Position numbers and translations under genes: made by a program. Positions 13,001 to 19,480 of a stretch of DNA of 64,000 nucleotides are shown here, in pieces (within the stretch, counting starts at the first letter, position 1; each line of letters starts with the position of its first letter). The stretch covers positions 62,001-126,000 of the forward strand of contig JAFZAH010000049.1 of assembly GCA_017548275.1 (NCBI GenBank), written 5' to 3'. The notes below the pieces were generated by a model, which ran no database searches, was not told the origin of the DNA, and worked only from the letters and a program-made list of their open reading frames with translations. Source of the DNA: Prevotella sp. GTDB lineage: Bacteria; Bacteroidota; Bacteroidia; Bacteroidales; Bacteroidaceae.

Positions 13001-14304
13001 TAGGTGTGGCCTCGCCCCACTATGTTGAGACACGCGACGCCTACTTTGTGGATATGGTGATCTATGGCGGTTCGTCAACAGAACTGAGTACCAACGAGCG
13101 GAAGATTTCCTTCGAGATTTACGATGCCTCGACCGGTCAGACCTGCCCGCTGGTAATGGTTGTGTTGCCTGGAGTAGAAATGCAGTTGTTGGATATTGAT
13201 TATGCTCCTGATGCCGTCTATGGGTCTTATGACGATCCGGTGGTATTCAAGTTCACCCAATTGATTCAACAGAACACCGATTTGGTCAAAGGTTGGTCGT
13301 GGAAGTCGATATATATAGAACCGTTAGCCCGGGATATTGATTATATCCTTCCGACGAAACCCAATGATCTGAACAAGTTCTTGAACATCAAGGGCCATAA
13401 AGCCTTCGCAACCGTGAACAAGAGTACCTCTGAAATCGTTGGAGAACTGAATGAAATGGTTCCAGGCAACATGTACAAGATTCAAGTGTCTGCTCCCGTC
13501 AAACTCAATATCTACGGAACATTGATAGATTTGGAAGAGACGACTCAGACCATCTATCCGGGCTTCAACTGGATAGGTACGCTTTCGAGCAGCATTATGT
13601 CACCTGCAGACGCATTTGCCGACCTGAAACCGTTGAACGGTGACATGGTGAAGAACCGCACCTCCTTGTCCACCTACAGGGACGGAGTTTGGGAAGGTAC
13701 GCTGAAGAACATTGTTCCAGGCGAAGGATACATCTATATGTCGAAAGCAACTGAGGCGAGGTCATTCCACTATCCCAACCTGTCAGGCACTAACCGTGCT
13801 GCTGCACTGGATACAGATGACGAGTTCAATGCACTCTTCACCAGTTACTACATACCTGTAGATGAGCATCTCTTCCCCGACAACATGAACTTCATCGCAG
13901 TTGTGGAAAAGAACGGCATCAGAATGGAAAATGCAGAAGTGGGCGCGTTCGTCAACGGAGAATGCCGTGGTGCCGTCAGATACAACAACGGTTATTACTT
14001 CCTCAGCGTACTGGGCTCTTCAAGTGACGACCTTTCGTCTGAGGTTGAACTCCGTGTCTATACCGACGGTGAAGAGTTTGTGTTCGAGAAGAAACTGCCA
14101 TTCATCAGTGACGCTATTCTCGGCACACTCGACGAGCCTTATGTGCTTGACGTGGCCGCCACCGCCATCCGCACAGTCACCTTTGATGACATCGACGACG
14201 ACAACGATTGGTTTACCCTGCAAGGTGTGAAACTCAACCACCGTCCCTCACAGCAAGGCGTGTACCTGCACCGTGGAGAAAAGGTGGTCATCAAGAGAAG
14301 GTAA
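4057..14304 (+). CDS. Giant secreted LamG/fibronectin-III-like protein (3,415 residues)
   Basis: The N-terminus is a signal peptide with a hydrophobic core ending near ANPVLA-DE (cleavage about residue 34). Fibronectin-III-like segments follow around 330-670, a LamG-related segment near 1010-1050 (EVRVWNHVL ... YWPMDEG), a carboxypeptidase-regulatory-like beta sandwich near 1155-1210 (GRITYLDTNIPADS), a long central region without a recognisable domain, then two LamG-like domains (about 2350-2505 and 2555-2730), a cadherin/Ig-like stretch near 2850-2935 and the C-terminal FTLQGVKL...KVVIKRR tail. From about residue 2170 onward it is a full-length paralog of the preceding truncated gene. The role is unknown; a surface adhesin or glycan-binding protein is inferred from the domains. 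A good promoter lies upstream and a hairpin follows. Confidence 0.93.
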   Translation: MKNLRQFSQAFPTSRLWSWMMFILFAFMANPVLADELDDDKNFTVIQYKDHVHFKIMIMDGKNKDTWCRVGSIHAYSQDDRKGTHMQLMDVECDQGEDNSTNKEIFSRNVLEGTKAFLTNPAVGDNPVIQFASWDEWGDGNNDDVRSARPNKVRYTIKKESSNLRPCVEIDYYWNADMAGKTWYFTYEFIHNAGSFKARKMGSAFCSSDLGLGTIDYHDISYSRENSDKILFTVPALPNDVPAKLQDYIKHYCEYELHFTYTLYDGSEKKQSEVITCETGHKKTYELTIPKEVGNFKNAELYMYVSSGLQWSNKKKERAKQIVYRNNIFTSVPVPFGLAAEYNQFEDKALLSWNAFPTGDNNYIKESIPYVYRVETDDNGNPVSGASWAQRGKLAAVGNEQSEGYTDNMLSPNTHYKYMVLNVPKAWLENNSITASDLTDPKESTIHLLGSCVSDPMPTTPKLTIFNLAQDTTVLDKVRLTWEYSRVPIKSNNVKFQIWKRQKGTSDWNDYGNVTVPSNPSAGYIASFIDDKLPSVRETFEYKVVLAINDGENTFESDVITAGLLTGSAVLSVDATKGTHENVVRVSWQVKQIGTENSNFEVYRRYAGTNDEYLKVHSVSGTSDSYTYEDNTVQPGYFYEYRVDVYSGGKETYTDNNFQNFLSDVGFCQARGVISGRVTFGTGSAVEDVRLSLRSNSDNDGNVIRGFSQRFDGLSTGVKWDADSVSLAKLFGSGKEYTLQLFVRPDDNLSEGAIIAEIPFYGRIRLGAKNGENYPLLVEKYGQRTTERTSFNNVWDVKCITINYANDRDTSVPYYFNEEIGGNVYNDHDLFNQLFDQLEEQGYKRIPQVFWYEDTDLAVYVFGKQIPLDIKTNKDDISWEGAKYDTGVSLPADTYSLITLKNDGTSETVSVNESVSSGLTQTGTKQYHIEGGDIKYLYPDYDVWNGNCLFHYEGGVKRELFDTYYGMTSNQFAWYPANASGYSSTVGTLVAPFAVGGSEIELTEEEAFMGNMTEVRVWNHVLTDKEKENTADRILTGTEKGLSLYWPMDEGISRFVFDASFANDVPNGRHAKVGNNISSSTIVPTETQLSRYGLTNENGEYTVRGLPFIGSGTTYSVTPTKGIHVFSPLSRNGFIGSGNLALNNYDFTDTSSFPVRGRITYLDTNIPADSIQFKIDGQLVQGASNKTVMTDSNGDYEISVPIGKHLIEAYKDGHRLTSFPLDGTTYDFKQEMTVNFIDSTLVNVTGRINGGFSDQDEPLGFARSKNRLGKATIKLSLGQESRCSFNYITDEHGSGEFGKTPIPILSATDMIQSTGYRAAATEHDDDTHFVYITTDPNTGEFSALLPPLKYKVESITFDGGNEYDNKDVFVQNLPFIDATNTVEKTWRSDSLTTDGVVSKYTYVAKFKRQYRAEPSITFEQVGMKNGAFGEVKVPVVSFTESVDSVTVLTYNGDSFKYEYDYPVFCQEQAYVYDIAVAETYKNLDTGEEFEEVPSDAIISIDNNACASISFFCEEGYVNGEKVTPGMAYEVPRVRIKPKKDGHATYQFLGGIPNLGGNHLRTMSLDVTIDGRTTMWTDPKTSKPELNLILLGSLSSGNQNFVTNGPQHVDMILRRPPGSTSEAVLKTDTLTTDMKLEAHVRNGGTSGGGFYVSVVPEITQSIDVAAGRVYVEHKFQPQANTQEQWDSGSSTIDETDSGSKYSVSTEIHGTTEGIQYHGDTYIGRSTNMLFGKGNTLGFFKQDNGSYKIDIHESIVVSESFGTYFAFPQEYIEETLIPNWKAIIKARLSEGYINANHWEKGNAPIIPGKVMYYTSYKEGDPEFGRSNGDSRWGDLISARGGHPSYYMRAEEGMVVDDEVDNAIRQIKAWEQAIAMNEKDKLEAIKGSGYFIQNYSIAGGTSINQTTTNEKVYVKRDGTEHEWNFDSETHAGFMYSGAGAYAIIHVTKHTNDSDVKEKENTTSTSVEWTMSDGDPRTALSVDVYKSPMGYGPIFRTRGGQSVNPWEGATYTQYYQKGTKLDEATMRVEWPQLRVEGATTLTDVPTGGQGAFDLEMTNLSETNSDCTYILEAIEASNAQGAILMIDGMPLSLGKNGRAINLKGDKEPVHKMLYVSQSDRSVNKFEDLQLVLRSQNDDNMTSDTLHLKVEFVPASALIDMAVAHTVLNYDDLKKYGGFQVRFTNLDRQDQGLAGVRIQSRRKGTDSWNEMHKWVVDPAKLEQGDDLLPPTDETFEYAVSFPSDGIYELRGQTYGLFGKQEVTYETPIIEVIQDTRGPKILGMASHDGNTLTYADRNDMHVRFNEVLNANAISESDNFRIEGGLNNVAAKSQYHDVALQLDNQELQTEASFNLENTDLALDFWVYPQSNGSMLSLGIGKNRLEIFTNEEGKLGTIIGSDVVMSNTVLPLNRWNYVAASYMTPKEGDPENRFTMLYVGPDDKSYNIVIDNVAVDSLFGESRLYIGNENFKGRMYDLSLWNAEKSVLELYETRLEQKAAYTPGLVGYWRMDEGHGTLVSDDVLSRHITMPAESWYINNRNLAAHLDGTDALKVDISTANTRTTDNFAVEMWFRGDKDTVNDNAQLLSVLNGMSIGFKEGKLVLEMSERTVANDNTETKTVNESISLSNVNYCDNNWHHLALNVRRGTSAVVYVDGEAVKTLSESSIPAITGHYMYVGGEQTLVAPDGTNAGGCENLFHGDVDEIRIWNAAIGSDILADRRFERLDNTYAGLMGYFPMEEINREQTGNIESHPSTDNFGVKDSQMKLEGTLVQSVNAPALLPGSSRIRLADTDFNFTVSNDEIYFSFQESMYPLMDGNEFDVTVKNIKDEHGNYSEPVMWKFRCDFAAIDWTEDVINIEKKWDETKEFEVSLRNQAGSSIQSYEISGLPSWLTVNQPIGTLNGATAKKTFTILPSVPVGKYTVNVYVTDRLGIKRMLEVNITVKGDEPNWAVNPDLYESNMMVIGQIYIGDKICEYTDSKIAAFNEDGNCIGVASPHYVETRDAYFVDMVIYGGSSTELSTNERKISFEIYDASTGQTCPLVMVVLPGVEMQLLDIDYAPDAVYGSYDDPVVFKFTQLIQQNTDLVKGWSWKSIYIEPLARDIDYILPTKPNDLNKFLNIKGHKAFATVNKSTSEIVGELNEMVPGNMYKIQVSAPVKLNIYGTLIDLEETTQTIYPGFNWIGTLSSSIMSPADAFADLKPLNGDMVKNRTSLSTYRDGVWEGTLKNIVPGEGYIYMSKATEARSFHYPNLSGTNRAAALDTDDEFNALFTSYYIPVDEHLFPDNMNFIAVVEKNGIRMENAEVGAFVNGECRGAVRYNNGYYFLSVLGSSSDDLSSEVELRVYTDGEEFVFEKKLPFISDAILGTLDEPYVLDVAATAIRTVTFDDIDDDNDWFTLQGVKLNHRPSQQGVYLHRGEKVVIKRR
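14191..14304 (+). repeat. Homogenised 3' end, copy 2 (partner 3589-3702)
   Basis: Matches 3589-3702 over 114 nt with one substitution (CAGCAAGGC here, CAGCAGGGC there). It encodes the C-terminal tail shared by both giant proteins. Confidence 0.85.
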
Positions 14305-14333
14305 ACTTTAAGTAGTTTAAGACCTCAAGGACA

Positions 14334-14370
14334 TTACTCCTCCAATTGCAGTTTGCTTTTGGAGGAGTAA
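14334..14370 (+). terminator. Hairpin, likely terminator, after the second LamG gene
   Basis: The stem and 13-nt loop are identical to those at 3729-3765 (TTACTCCTCCAA / TTGGAGGAGTAA), 30 nt after the stop codon. The flanking bases differ slightly, so the copy is old enough to have drifted outside the stem. Confidence 0.65.
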
Positions 14371-14412
14371 CTGTTGTTGAACGATGTGGCTGCCACTAAA
14401 AAAACATAAAAA

Positions 14413-14444
14413 TTTGGCAGATAATGGGATTATCCTTATTTTTG
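14413..14444 (+). promoter_or_regulatory. Bacteroidetes-type promoter for the MscS gene
   Basis: TTTG at 14413-14416, a 20-nt spacer and TATTTTTG at 14437-14444, ending 28 nt before the start codon. Confidence 0.65.
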
Positions 14445-14472
14445 CAAGAAATTTAACAGATAGGCAAAGAGC

Positions 14473-16830
14473 ATGAGACTGAGAGCATACATCATCACCC
14501 TGTTGCTGCTGGTGTTCGTCGTTCCCTCGCACGCTGTGCTGAAGGAAGCCGACTTGGAAAACACCCTGACGATTCTGCGGCAGGAACTGACCAACTACTA
14601 CAAGGAACAACAGCGACAATCGGAAACAAATAAAGTTGCTCGGCGGGCTGTGTTTGGTGAATTGATTAAGATTGTTCAGCGGAGCAATCAGAATGCGCTG
14701 ATGCTCTACTCTCAGAAGCCCGACTATGTGTTCGACCTGACGTACGCTTGCCATGAGGCTACGGAAATGTACAACTCTTTCAAGCGCACCATCCAACCCT
14801 TCCGCGAGGTGATAGAGGAATACGATTATGAGATAGCGCGCTACGACAGCCTGGTGATGAACCTGAACACGATGCCCACACTCATGCTGACAGAGAAGGC
14901 CGCCACCGACCGCAGCGTGTGTCTGACACTCGCCATCAACATCAAGCGCACCCTGGAGGAGAACCGCCAGAGCATGAACGATTACATCAACTACTACCAT
15001 GACACGGAGGAGCGTTTGAGAAGCCTCAATGACTATGCGAGCAAACGCTACGACGAGATACAAAACAATATCTTCGTCAACGGCGGTGAGAGTTATTTCC
15101 GTATCCTCTCACGATTGCCTGCCCATCTGTCGGAAACAAAAGAGACGGTAGCCAACAAATACGAGCCATACCAAAAAGTGACGTCGCAATGGGACAGCCG
15201 TATCATCCTGTTGCTCTTTGTCATGATGTTGGGTTTCTGGATATTGTCAATGACTATCAATTTCATCGCCTTACGTTATCTGATGCCCAAGCGGTTTCGC
15301 TCCGATAATTATCTCAGCAAACGCAAGTACATCATGATGACCACCACGGTCATCACCTTTGCCGTCATATTGTTTGTGGCCAGAATGGCATCGAGCCAAA
15401 ACTTCATCATCATGGCCAGCGGGTTGCTGATGCAATACGCATGGCTGTTGGGTGTGATACTTATCTCATTGCTTCTACGTCTCGATGGTCAGGAGATTCG
15501 CAGCGCTTTCCACATTTATTTGCCGCTTCTCGTCGTGGGATTCATCGTCATCACGTTTCGTGTGATACTGATACCCAATGACTTGGTGAATCTCATCTTC
15601 CCGCCCATCCTGCTCATCTGTTTGTTGTGGCAATGGTGGGTGATACGCCACCACAATGACAACGTGCCCAAAAGCGACGTGTTCTACACGTATATTTCGC
15701 TGATTGTCTTCGTTGCAGCGGTCATCAGTTCTTGGATGGGCTATACGCTGTTGAGTGTGCAGATGCTCATCTGGTGGATTATGCAGTTAACGTGCATTCT
15801 CACCATCACCTGTGTGAGCCAGTGGGTGCGGAAATACGGTGAGCGCCACGACATCGAGAATCAGTCCATCACCAAGACATGGAAATATCACCTGCTCTAC
15901 CGTGTGGTTCTGCCCACGATGGGTGTGGGTTCGATTATCCTTGCTATTTATTGGGCTGCCGATGTGTTCAACTTGAGCGACCTGACTTGGAAGGTCTTCT
16001 CATACAAATTCATCAACACGAAGAATTTCAGCATCAGTTTTCTCAACATCGCCACGGTAGTAGTGCTATGGTTCGTGTTCAACTTCATCAATCGCTCCAC
16101 AAAAGCCTTCCTCAAACATTACTTTGTGCAACGCGACCCCAAAACGGCCGAAAGCCGTATGATGATGGGCAAGAATGTGCTTCAAGTGCTTATCTGGGGT
16201 ATCTGGCTGTTAATCAGCCTTGCTATCTGCAATGTGAGTTTCACTTGGTTGGTGGTTATCTCGGGCGGTTTGTCAACCGGTCTCGGTTTCGCCTCGAAAG
16301 ACATTCTGGAAAATATCTACTACGGCATCTCGCTGATGGCCGGACGCATCAAGATAGGCGACTGGATTATGGTTGACGGTGTGCGCGGAAAGGTGAGCAG
16401 CATCAGTTATGTCAGCACCGTCATCGACGCCATCGACGGTTCGCAGATAGCCTTCCAAAACAGCCAGTTGTTTACGAAGAACTACAAGAACATGACACGC
16501 AATCACGGCTATGAACTCGACATTCTCGAGGTGGGCGTGGCTTACGGCACCGACATTGCGAAATGCAAGGAACTGCTGATTGATGCCATCATGAAACTGG
16601 ACTGCGTGAACAAGAAACGCGGAGTGCGTGTCGTGCTGCGTGAATTTGGCGACAGCAGTGTCAATCTGAAACTTCTGGTGTGGGTGCCAGTAAGCACGCA
16701 GTACACCAACGACGGCGAGATACTTGAAACCGTCTATAACACACTCAACGAAAACGGCATCACCATCCCCTTCCCGCAACGCGACCTGCACATCATCCAC
16801 GATGTGGACGAAAAGAGTTTGATAGAATAA
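14473..16830 (+). CDS. MscS-family mechanosensitive ion channel, large form
   Basis: This 785-residue protein has a signal-like N-terminus (about 1-21), a helical, probably periplasmic N-terminal domain (about 22-245) and roughly eleven predicted membrane segments from about 250 onward. The last segment runs into the MscS pore/beta domain (ISGGLSTGLGFASKDILENI, then GRIKIGDWIMVDGVRGKV) and a C-terminal alpha/beta domain ending near 785. The family releases solutes from the cytoplasm on hypo-osmotic shock through the inner membrane. Extra N-terminal domains of this type are typical of the large MscK/MscM-like subgroup. It has its own promoter and a strong terminator after it, so it is probably monocistronic. 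Gating and ion preference cannot be read from the sequence. Confidence 0.9.
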   Translation: MRLRAYIITLLLLVFVVPSHAVLKEADLENTLTILRQELTNYYKEQQRQSETNKVARRAVFGELIKIVQRSNQNALMLYSQKPDYVFDLTYACHEATEMYNSFKRTIQPFREVIEEYDYEIARYDSLVMNLNTMPTLMLTEKAATDRSVCLTLAINIKRTLEENRQSMNDYINYYHDTEERLRSLNDYASKRYDEIQNNIFVNGGESYFRILSRLPAHLSETKETVANKYEPYQKVTSQWDSRIILLLFVMMLGFWILSMTINFIALRYLMPKRFRSDNYLSKRKYIMMTTTVITFAVILFVARMASSQNFIIMASGLLMQYAWLLGVILISLLLRLDGQEIRSAFHIYLPLLVVGFIVITFRVILIPNDLVNLIFPPILLICLLWQWWVIRHHNDNVPKSDVFYTYISLIVFVAAVISSWMGYTLLSVQMLIWWIMQLTCILTITCVSQWVRKYGERHDIENQSITKTWKYHLLYRVVLPTMGVGSIILAIYWAADVFNLSDLTWKVFSYKFINTKNFSISFLNIATVVVLWFVFNFINRSTKAFLKHYFVQRDPKTAESRMMMGKNVLQVLIWGIWLLISLAICNVSFTWLVVISGGLSTGLGFASKDILENIYYGISLMAGRIKIGDWIMVDGVRGKVSSISYVSTVIDAIDGSQIAFQNSQLFTKNYKNMTRNHGYELDILEVGVAYGTDIAKCKELLIDAIMKLDCVNKKRGVRVVLREFGDSSVNLKLLVWVPVSTQYTNDGEILETVYNTLNENGITIPFPQRDLHIIHDVDEKSLIE

Positions 16831-16911
16831 GATATTAAGAAGTATATCAAATCATGTAGAATCAGCAAATAACGGGCAACATTCTCTGTAACTGTATTAT
16901 CTAAACGACAC

Positions 16912-16946
16912 AAAAAAACCTGCGACGTTCATCGCAGGCTTTTTTA
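16912..16946. terminator. Bidirectional intrinsic terminator
   Basis: A 7-bp GC-rich stem (CCTGCGA / TCGCAGG, loop CGTTCA) is flanked by seven A on the left and seven T on the right. It lies between the convergent MscS gene (plus) and the outer-membrane protein gene (minus) and can stop both. Confidence 0.9.
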
Positions 16947-16999
16947 TTTTATCTGATGCAAACAGATTGCACCAGGTAATCTTCCTATACTTATTACAA

Positions 17000-17521
17000 T
17001 TAGAAACTGTAATACAGTCCGAAAGTGATGTTGCGGCCATCGAAGTCGAGACCCCACTGGTCAGCCTTGGTGTCTGAGTTGTTGTCCTTGGCGTGACTAT
17101 AACCGAGGAAACCGATGTGAGACACAAAACTGAGGTGATTGGTGAGGTTGACAGCCACACCGGGTTTCAGACCGAATGAGAAAGCGTCAGTGTCGGCACC
17201 GTTGCCATAGAGATGAGCATACTCTACACCACCATCTACGAATGCGCTCACGCGATTGTTGCTGACGAAAGTCCAACGGACATAAGGATTGACAGAGACA
17301 GTCTTGGCACCCTTGTCAGCACCTTCCCAACCGAAAGCCACACCAGCAGCCCATTCTTTGTTGAAAGCATAACCCACCTCGGGAACAAATTTGTAAGTAG
17401 TCACGTCATCGCTACCGTCAACGCTGGTGCTTGCAACGCCGAAACCGCCGCCTACATAAACCTGTGCGTTAGCACTGATAGCCATAACGGCTACAACCAT
17501 TGTCAAAAATAACTTTTTCAT
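17000..17521 (-). CDS. Small outer-membrane beta-barrel protein
   Basis: The 173-residue product starts with a clear signal peptide (MKKLFLTMVVAVMAISANAQ, cleaved after SANA) and then shows alternating hydrophobic/glycine-rich strands and a terminal aromatic residue (FGLYYSF), the usual sign of an outer-membrane barrel with a C-terminal Phe. Size and pattern fit the OmpW/OmpX-like barrel group (outer-membrane beta-barrel fold, about eight strands). No substrate can be assigned. It is divergent from kdsA with back-to-back promoters, and a shared terminator follows. Confidence 0.85.
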   Translation of the reverse strand: MKKLFLTMVVAVMAISANAQVYVGGGFGVASTSVDGSDDVTTYKFVPEVGYAFNKEWAAGVAFGWEGADKGAKTVSVNPYVRWTFVSNNRVSAFVDGGVEYAHLYGNGADTDAFSFGLKPGVAVNLTNHLSFVSHIGFLGYSHAKDNNSDTKADQWGLDFDGRNITFGLYYSF

Positions 17522-17590
17522 CTTTTTACCTTTCTTTTTTAATAATGATAAATGTTACCTGATAACTATAAAATGGTTTGAAAACCGCTG

Positions 17591-17623
17591 CAAAAGTAAT
17601 GGTTTTCACAAAATGGGGACAAA
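17591..17623 (-). promoter_or_regulatory. Promoter of the outer-membrane barrel gene
   Basis: On the minus strand, TTTG (plus 17620-17623), a 21-nt spacer and TACTTTTG (plus 17591-17598). It ends 4 nt from the kdsA promoter's upstream element, so the two polymerases would bind back to back. Confidence 0.6.
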
Positions 17624-17627
17624 TATT

Positions 17628-17658
17628 TTTGCCGTTTCTTGCATTTAACGTATCTTTG
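17628..17658 (+). promoter_or_regulatory. kdsA promoter
   Basis: TTTG at 17628-17631, a 19-nt spacer and TATCTTTG at 17651-17658. Transcription would start near 17664, downstream of the earlier in-frame ATG at 17578, which decides the kdsA start at 17683. Confidence 0.75.
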
Positions 17659-17682
17659 CATGATATAAATCAAAAAATCGAC

Positions 17683-18438
17683 ATGAATCCAGTATTTATC
17701 GCCGGACCTTGCGTCATCGAATCAAAAGAGTTGTTAGAGACCGTTGCCGAGGAACTGGTCAGGCTGAACCGCCAGTACGCCATCGACATCATTTTCAAAT
17801 CATCGTTCGACAAAGCCAACCGCACCTCTGTCAGTTCGTTCCGTGGTCCCGGACTCGACCGCGGACTGCAAATGCTGGCCGACATCAAATCGAAATACGG
17901 GCTGCGCATCCTGACCGACATCCATGAGAGCAGTCAGGCTGAGGCTGCTGGCGAAGTGGCCGATGTTTTGCAGATACCCGCCTTTCTCTGCCGCCAGACC
18001 GACCTGCTCTTAGCCGCCGCGAAGACCGGTAAGACCGTCAACATCAAGAAGGCGCAATTTCTCAGCGGCATAGACATGCGCTATCCCGTAGAGAAAGCGC
18101 GCGATGCCGGTGCCACCGACATCTGGCTTACCGAACGGGGCAATATGTTCGGGTACAACAATCTGGTTGTCGATTTTCGCAACATTTCCGATATGCTCGA
18201 CATCACCCCCACGGTCATCATGGATTGCACCCATAGCGTGCAGCGTCCGGGTGCCGGCGGCGGCAAGACCAGTGGCGACCGCCGTTTCGTTCCCTCTATG
18301 GCATTGGCAGCCAAGGCATTCGGTGCGACGGGTTATTTCTTCGAGGTTCACCCCGACCCCGACAACGCCTTGAGCGACGGTCCTAACATGTTGTATCTCA
18401 ATCAATTAGAAGAAACCATCTCAAAACTGCTATCATAA
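17683..18438 (+). CDS. kdsA: 3-deoxy-8-phosphooctulonate (Kdo-8-P) synthase
   Basis: Condenses phosphoenolpyruvate with D-arabinose 5-phosphate to Kdo-8-phosphate, the committed step of Kdo synthesis for lipid A/LPS, in the cytoplasm. The 251-residue protein begins with VFIAGPCVIES and carries the family motifs FKSSFDKANR, SFRGPG, TDIHES and DCTHSVQRPG, plus FEVHPDPDNALSDGPNML near the end, at a length a little short of other KdsA proteins. The ATG at 17683 is chosen because the promoter lies between it and the upstream in-frame ATG, and because family members begin at this motif. The product of the next gene, kdsD, supplies its substrate; only 3 nt separate the two. Confidence 0.96.
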   Translation: MNPVFIAGPCVIESKELLETVAEELVRLNRQYAIDIIFKSSFDKANRTSVSSFRGPGLDRGLQMLADIKSKYGLRILTDIHESSQAEAAGEVADVLQIPAFLCRQTDLLLAAAKTGKTVNIKKAQFLSGIDMRYPVEKARDAGATDIWLTERGNMFGYNNLVVDFRNISDMLDITPTVIMDCTHSVQRPGAGGGKTSGDRRFVPSMALAAKAFGATGYFFEVHPDPDNALSDGPNMLYLNQLEETISKLLS

Positions 18439-18441
18439 GCC

Positions 18442-19386
18442 ATGACAAAAGAATATGCCATCCAATGTCTGCAAGACGAGGCACAAGCCATCCTCGATCT
18501 GATACCGCAGATAGACGACAATTTCGAGCGCGCCGTGCAGATGATTTACCAATGCAAAGGCAAGGTCATCGTCACGGGCGTGGGAAAAAGCGGCCATATC
18601 GGCGCGAAAATCGCCGCCACGCTTGCCAGCACAGGCACTCCAGCGTTTTATATCAACCCGCTCGACGTCTATCACGGCGACTTAGGCGTGATGACACACG
18701 ACGATGTGGTGCTGGCGCTGAGCAATTCCGGACAAACTGACGAACTGTTGCGTTTCATCCCGATGGTGCTCCACATGGAGGTGCCCATCATCTCCATGAC
18801 CGGCAATCCCGACTCGTTGCTGGCCAAATACAGCAATGCGCATATTCTCGTGCATGTGGACCGCGAGGCCTGTCCGCTCAACCTCGCCCCCACGAGCAGC
18901 ACCACGGCGGCATTGGCCATGGGCGACGCGCTGGCAGTGGCACTGATGCAGGTGCGCGGATTCAAGCCACGCGACTTCGCGCAGTTCCATCCCGGCGGCT
19001 CATTGGGCAAACGGTTGCTGACCACCGCCCGCGATGTGATGCGCAGCGACGACCTGCCGATTTTGCCCGCCTACATGCATCTGGGCGAAGCCATCATCCT
19101 CGTGTCAAAAGGCAAACTGGGATTGGGTGTGACGCTTGCCGACGGACGAGTGTCGGGTCTCATCACCGACGGCGATATCCGCCGCGCCATGGAGCGTTGG
19201 CAGGCAGAGTTCTTCGACCACACTGTGAGCGACATCATGACCGTAGCACCGAAATGCGTGCTGCCCGAGACGAAAGTCACTGAGATACAACGCATTATGC
19301 AGCGCAATAAGATACATTCCGTGCTGGTGATAGACGACGACCGCCATCTGCTGGGCGTGGTCGACCACTATTCATGTATGGTATAG
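18442..19386 (+). CDS. kdsD: Arabinose-5-phosphate isomerase (KpsF/GutQ family)
   Basis: Interconverts D-ribulose 5-phosphate and D-arabinose 5-phosphate, providing the KdsA substrate. The 314-residue protein has an N-terminal SIS sugar-isomerase domain (about 30-175) with GVGKSGHIGAKIAATLASTG, YHGDLG and ALSNSGQTDE motifs, the phosphate-binding/active-site region around HPGGSLGKRL, and two C-terminal CBS domains (about 200-314). Order and length fit the family. It starts 3 nt after kdsA and is almost certainly co-transcribed with it. Confidence 0.95.
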   Translation: MTKEYAIQCLQDEAQAILDLIPQIDDNFERAVQMIYQCKGKVIVTGVGKSGHIGAKIAATLASTGTPAFYINPLDVYHGDLGVMTHDDVVLALSNSGQTDELLRFIPMVLHMEVPIISMTGNPDSLLAKYSNAHILVHVDREACPLNLAPTSSTTAALAMGDALAVALMQVRGFKPRDFAQFHPGGSLGKRLLTTARDVMRSDDLPILPAYMHLGEAIILVSKGKLGLGVTLADGRVSGLITDGDIRRAMERWQAEFFDHTVSDIMTVAPKCVLPETKVTEIQRIMQRNKIHSVLVIDDDRHLLGVVDHYSCMV

Positions 19387-19392
19387 GAGAAA

Positions 19393-19423
19393 CCTCCCCC
19401 TACCCCCCCTCCAAAGGAGGGAG
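19393..19423 (+). repeat. C-rich intergenic repeat with small hairpin
   Basis: CCTCCCCCTACCCC followed by CCCTCCAAAGGAGGG, which forms a small hairpin. Related C-rich/G-rich blocks occur at 26774-26804, 45037-45125 and 57918-57948. All lie at gene ends or between genes. Confidence 0.55.
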
Positions 19424-19480
19424 AAACGTGTTAAGAATGCTATTGGTAAGAGGACAAGAGGGGTGTTTTGAACAAGATTT

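Noticed and set aside
17578-17682. Upstream start giving a 286-residue KdsA
   Set aside because: The consensus promoter (17628-17658) lies inside this stretch, and the family begins at VFIAGPC.
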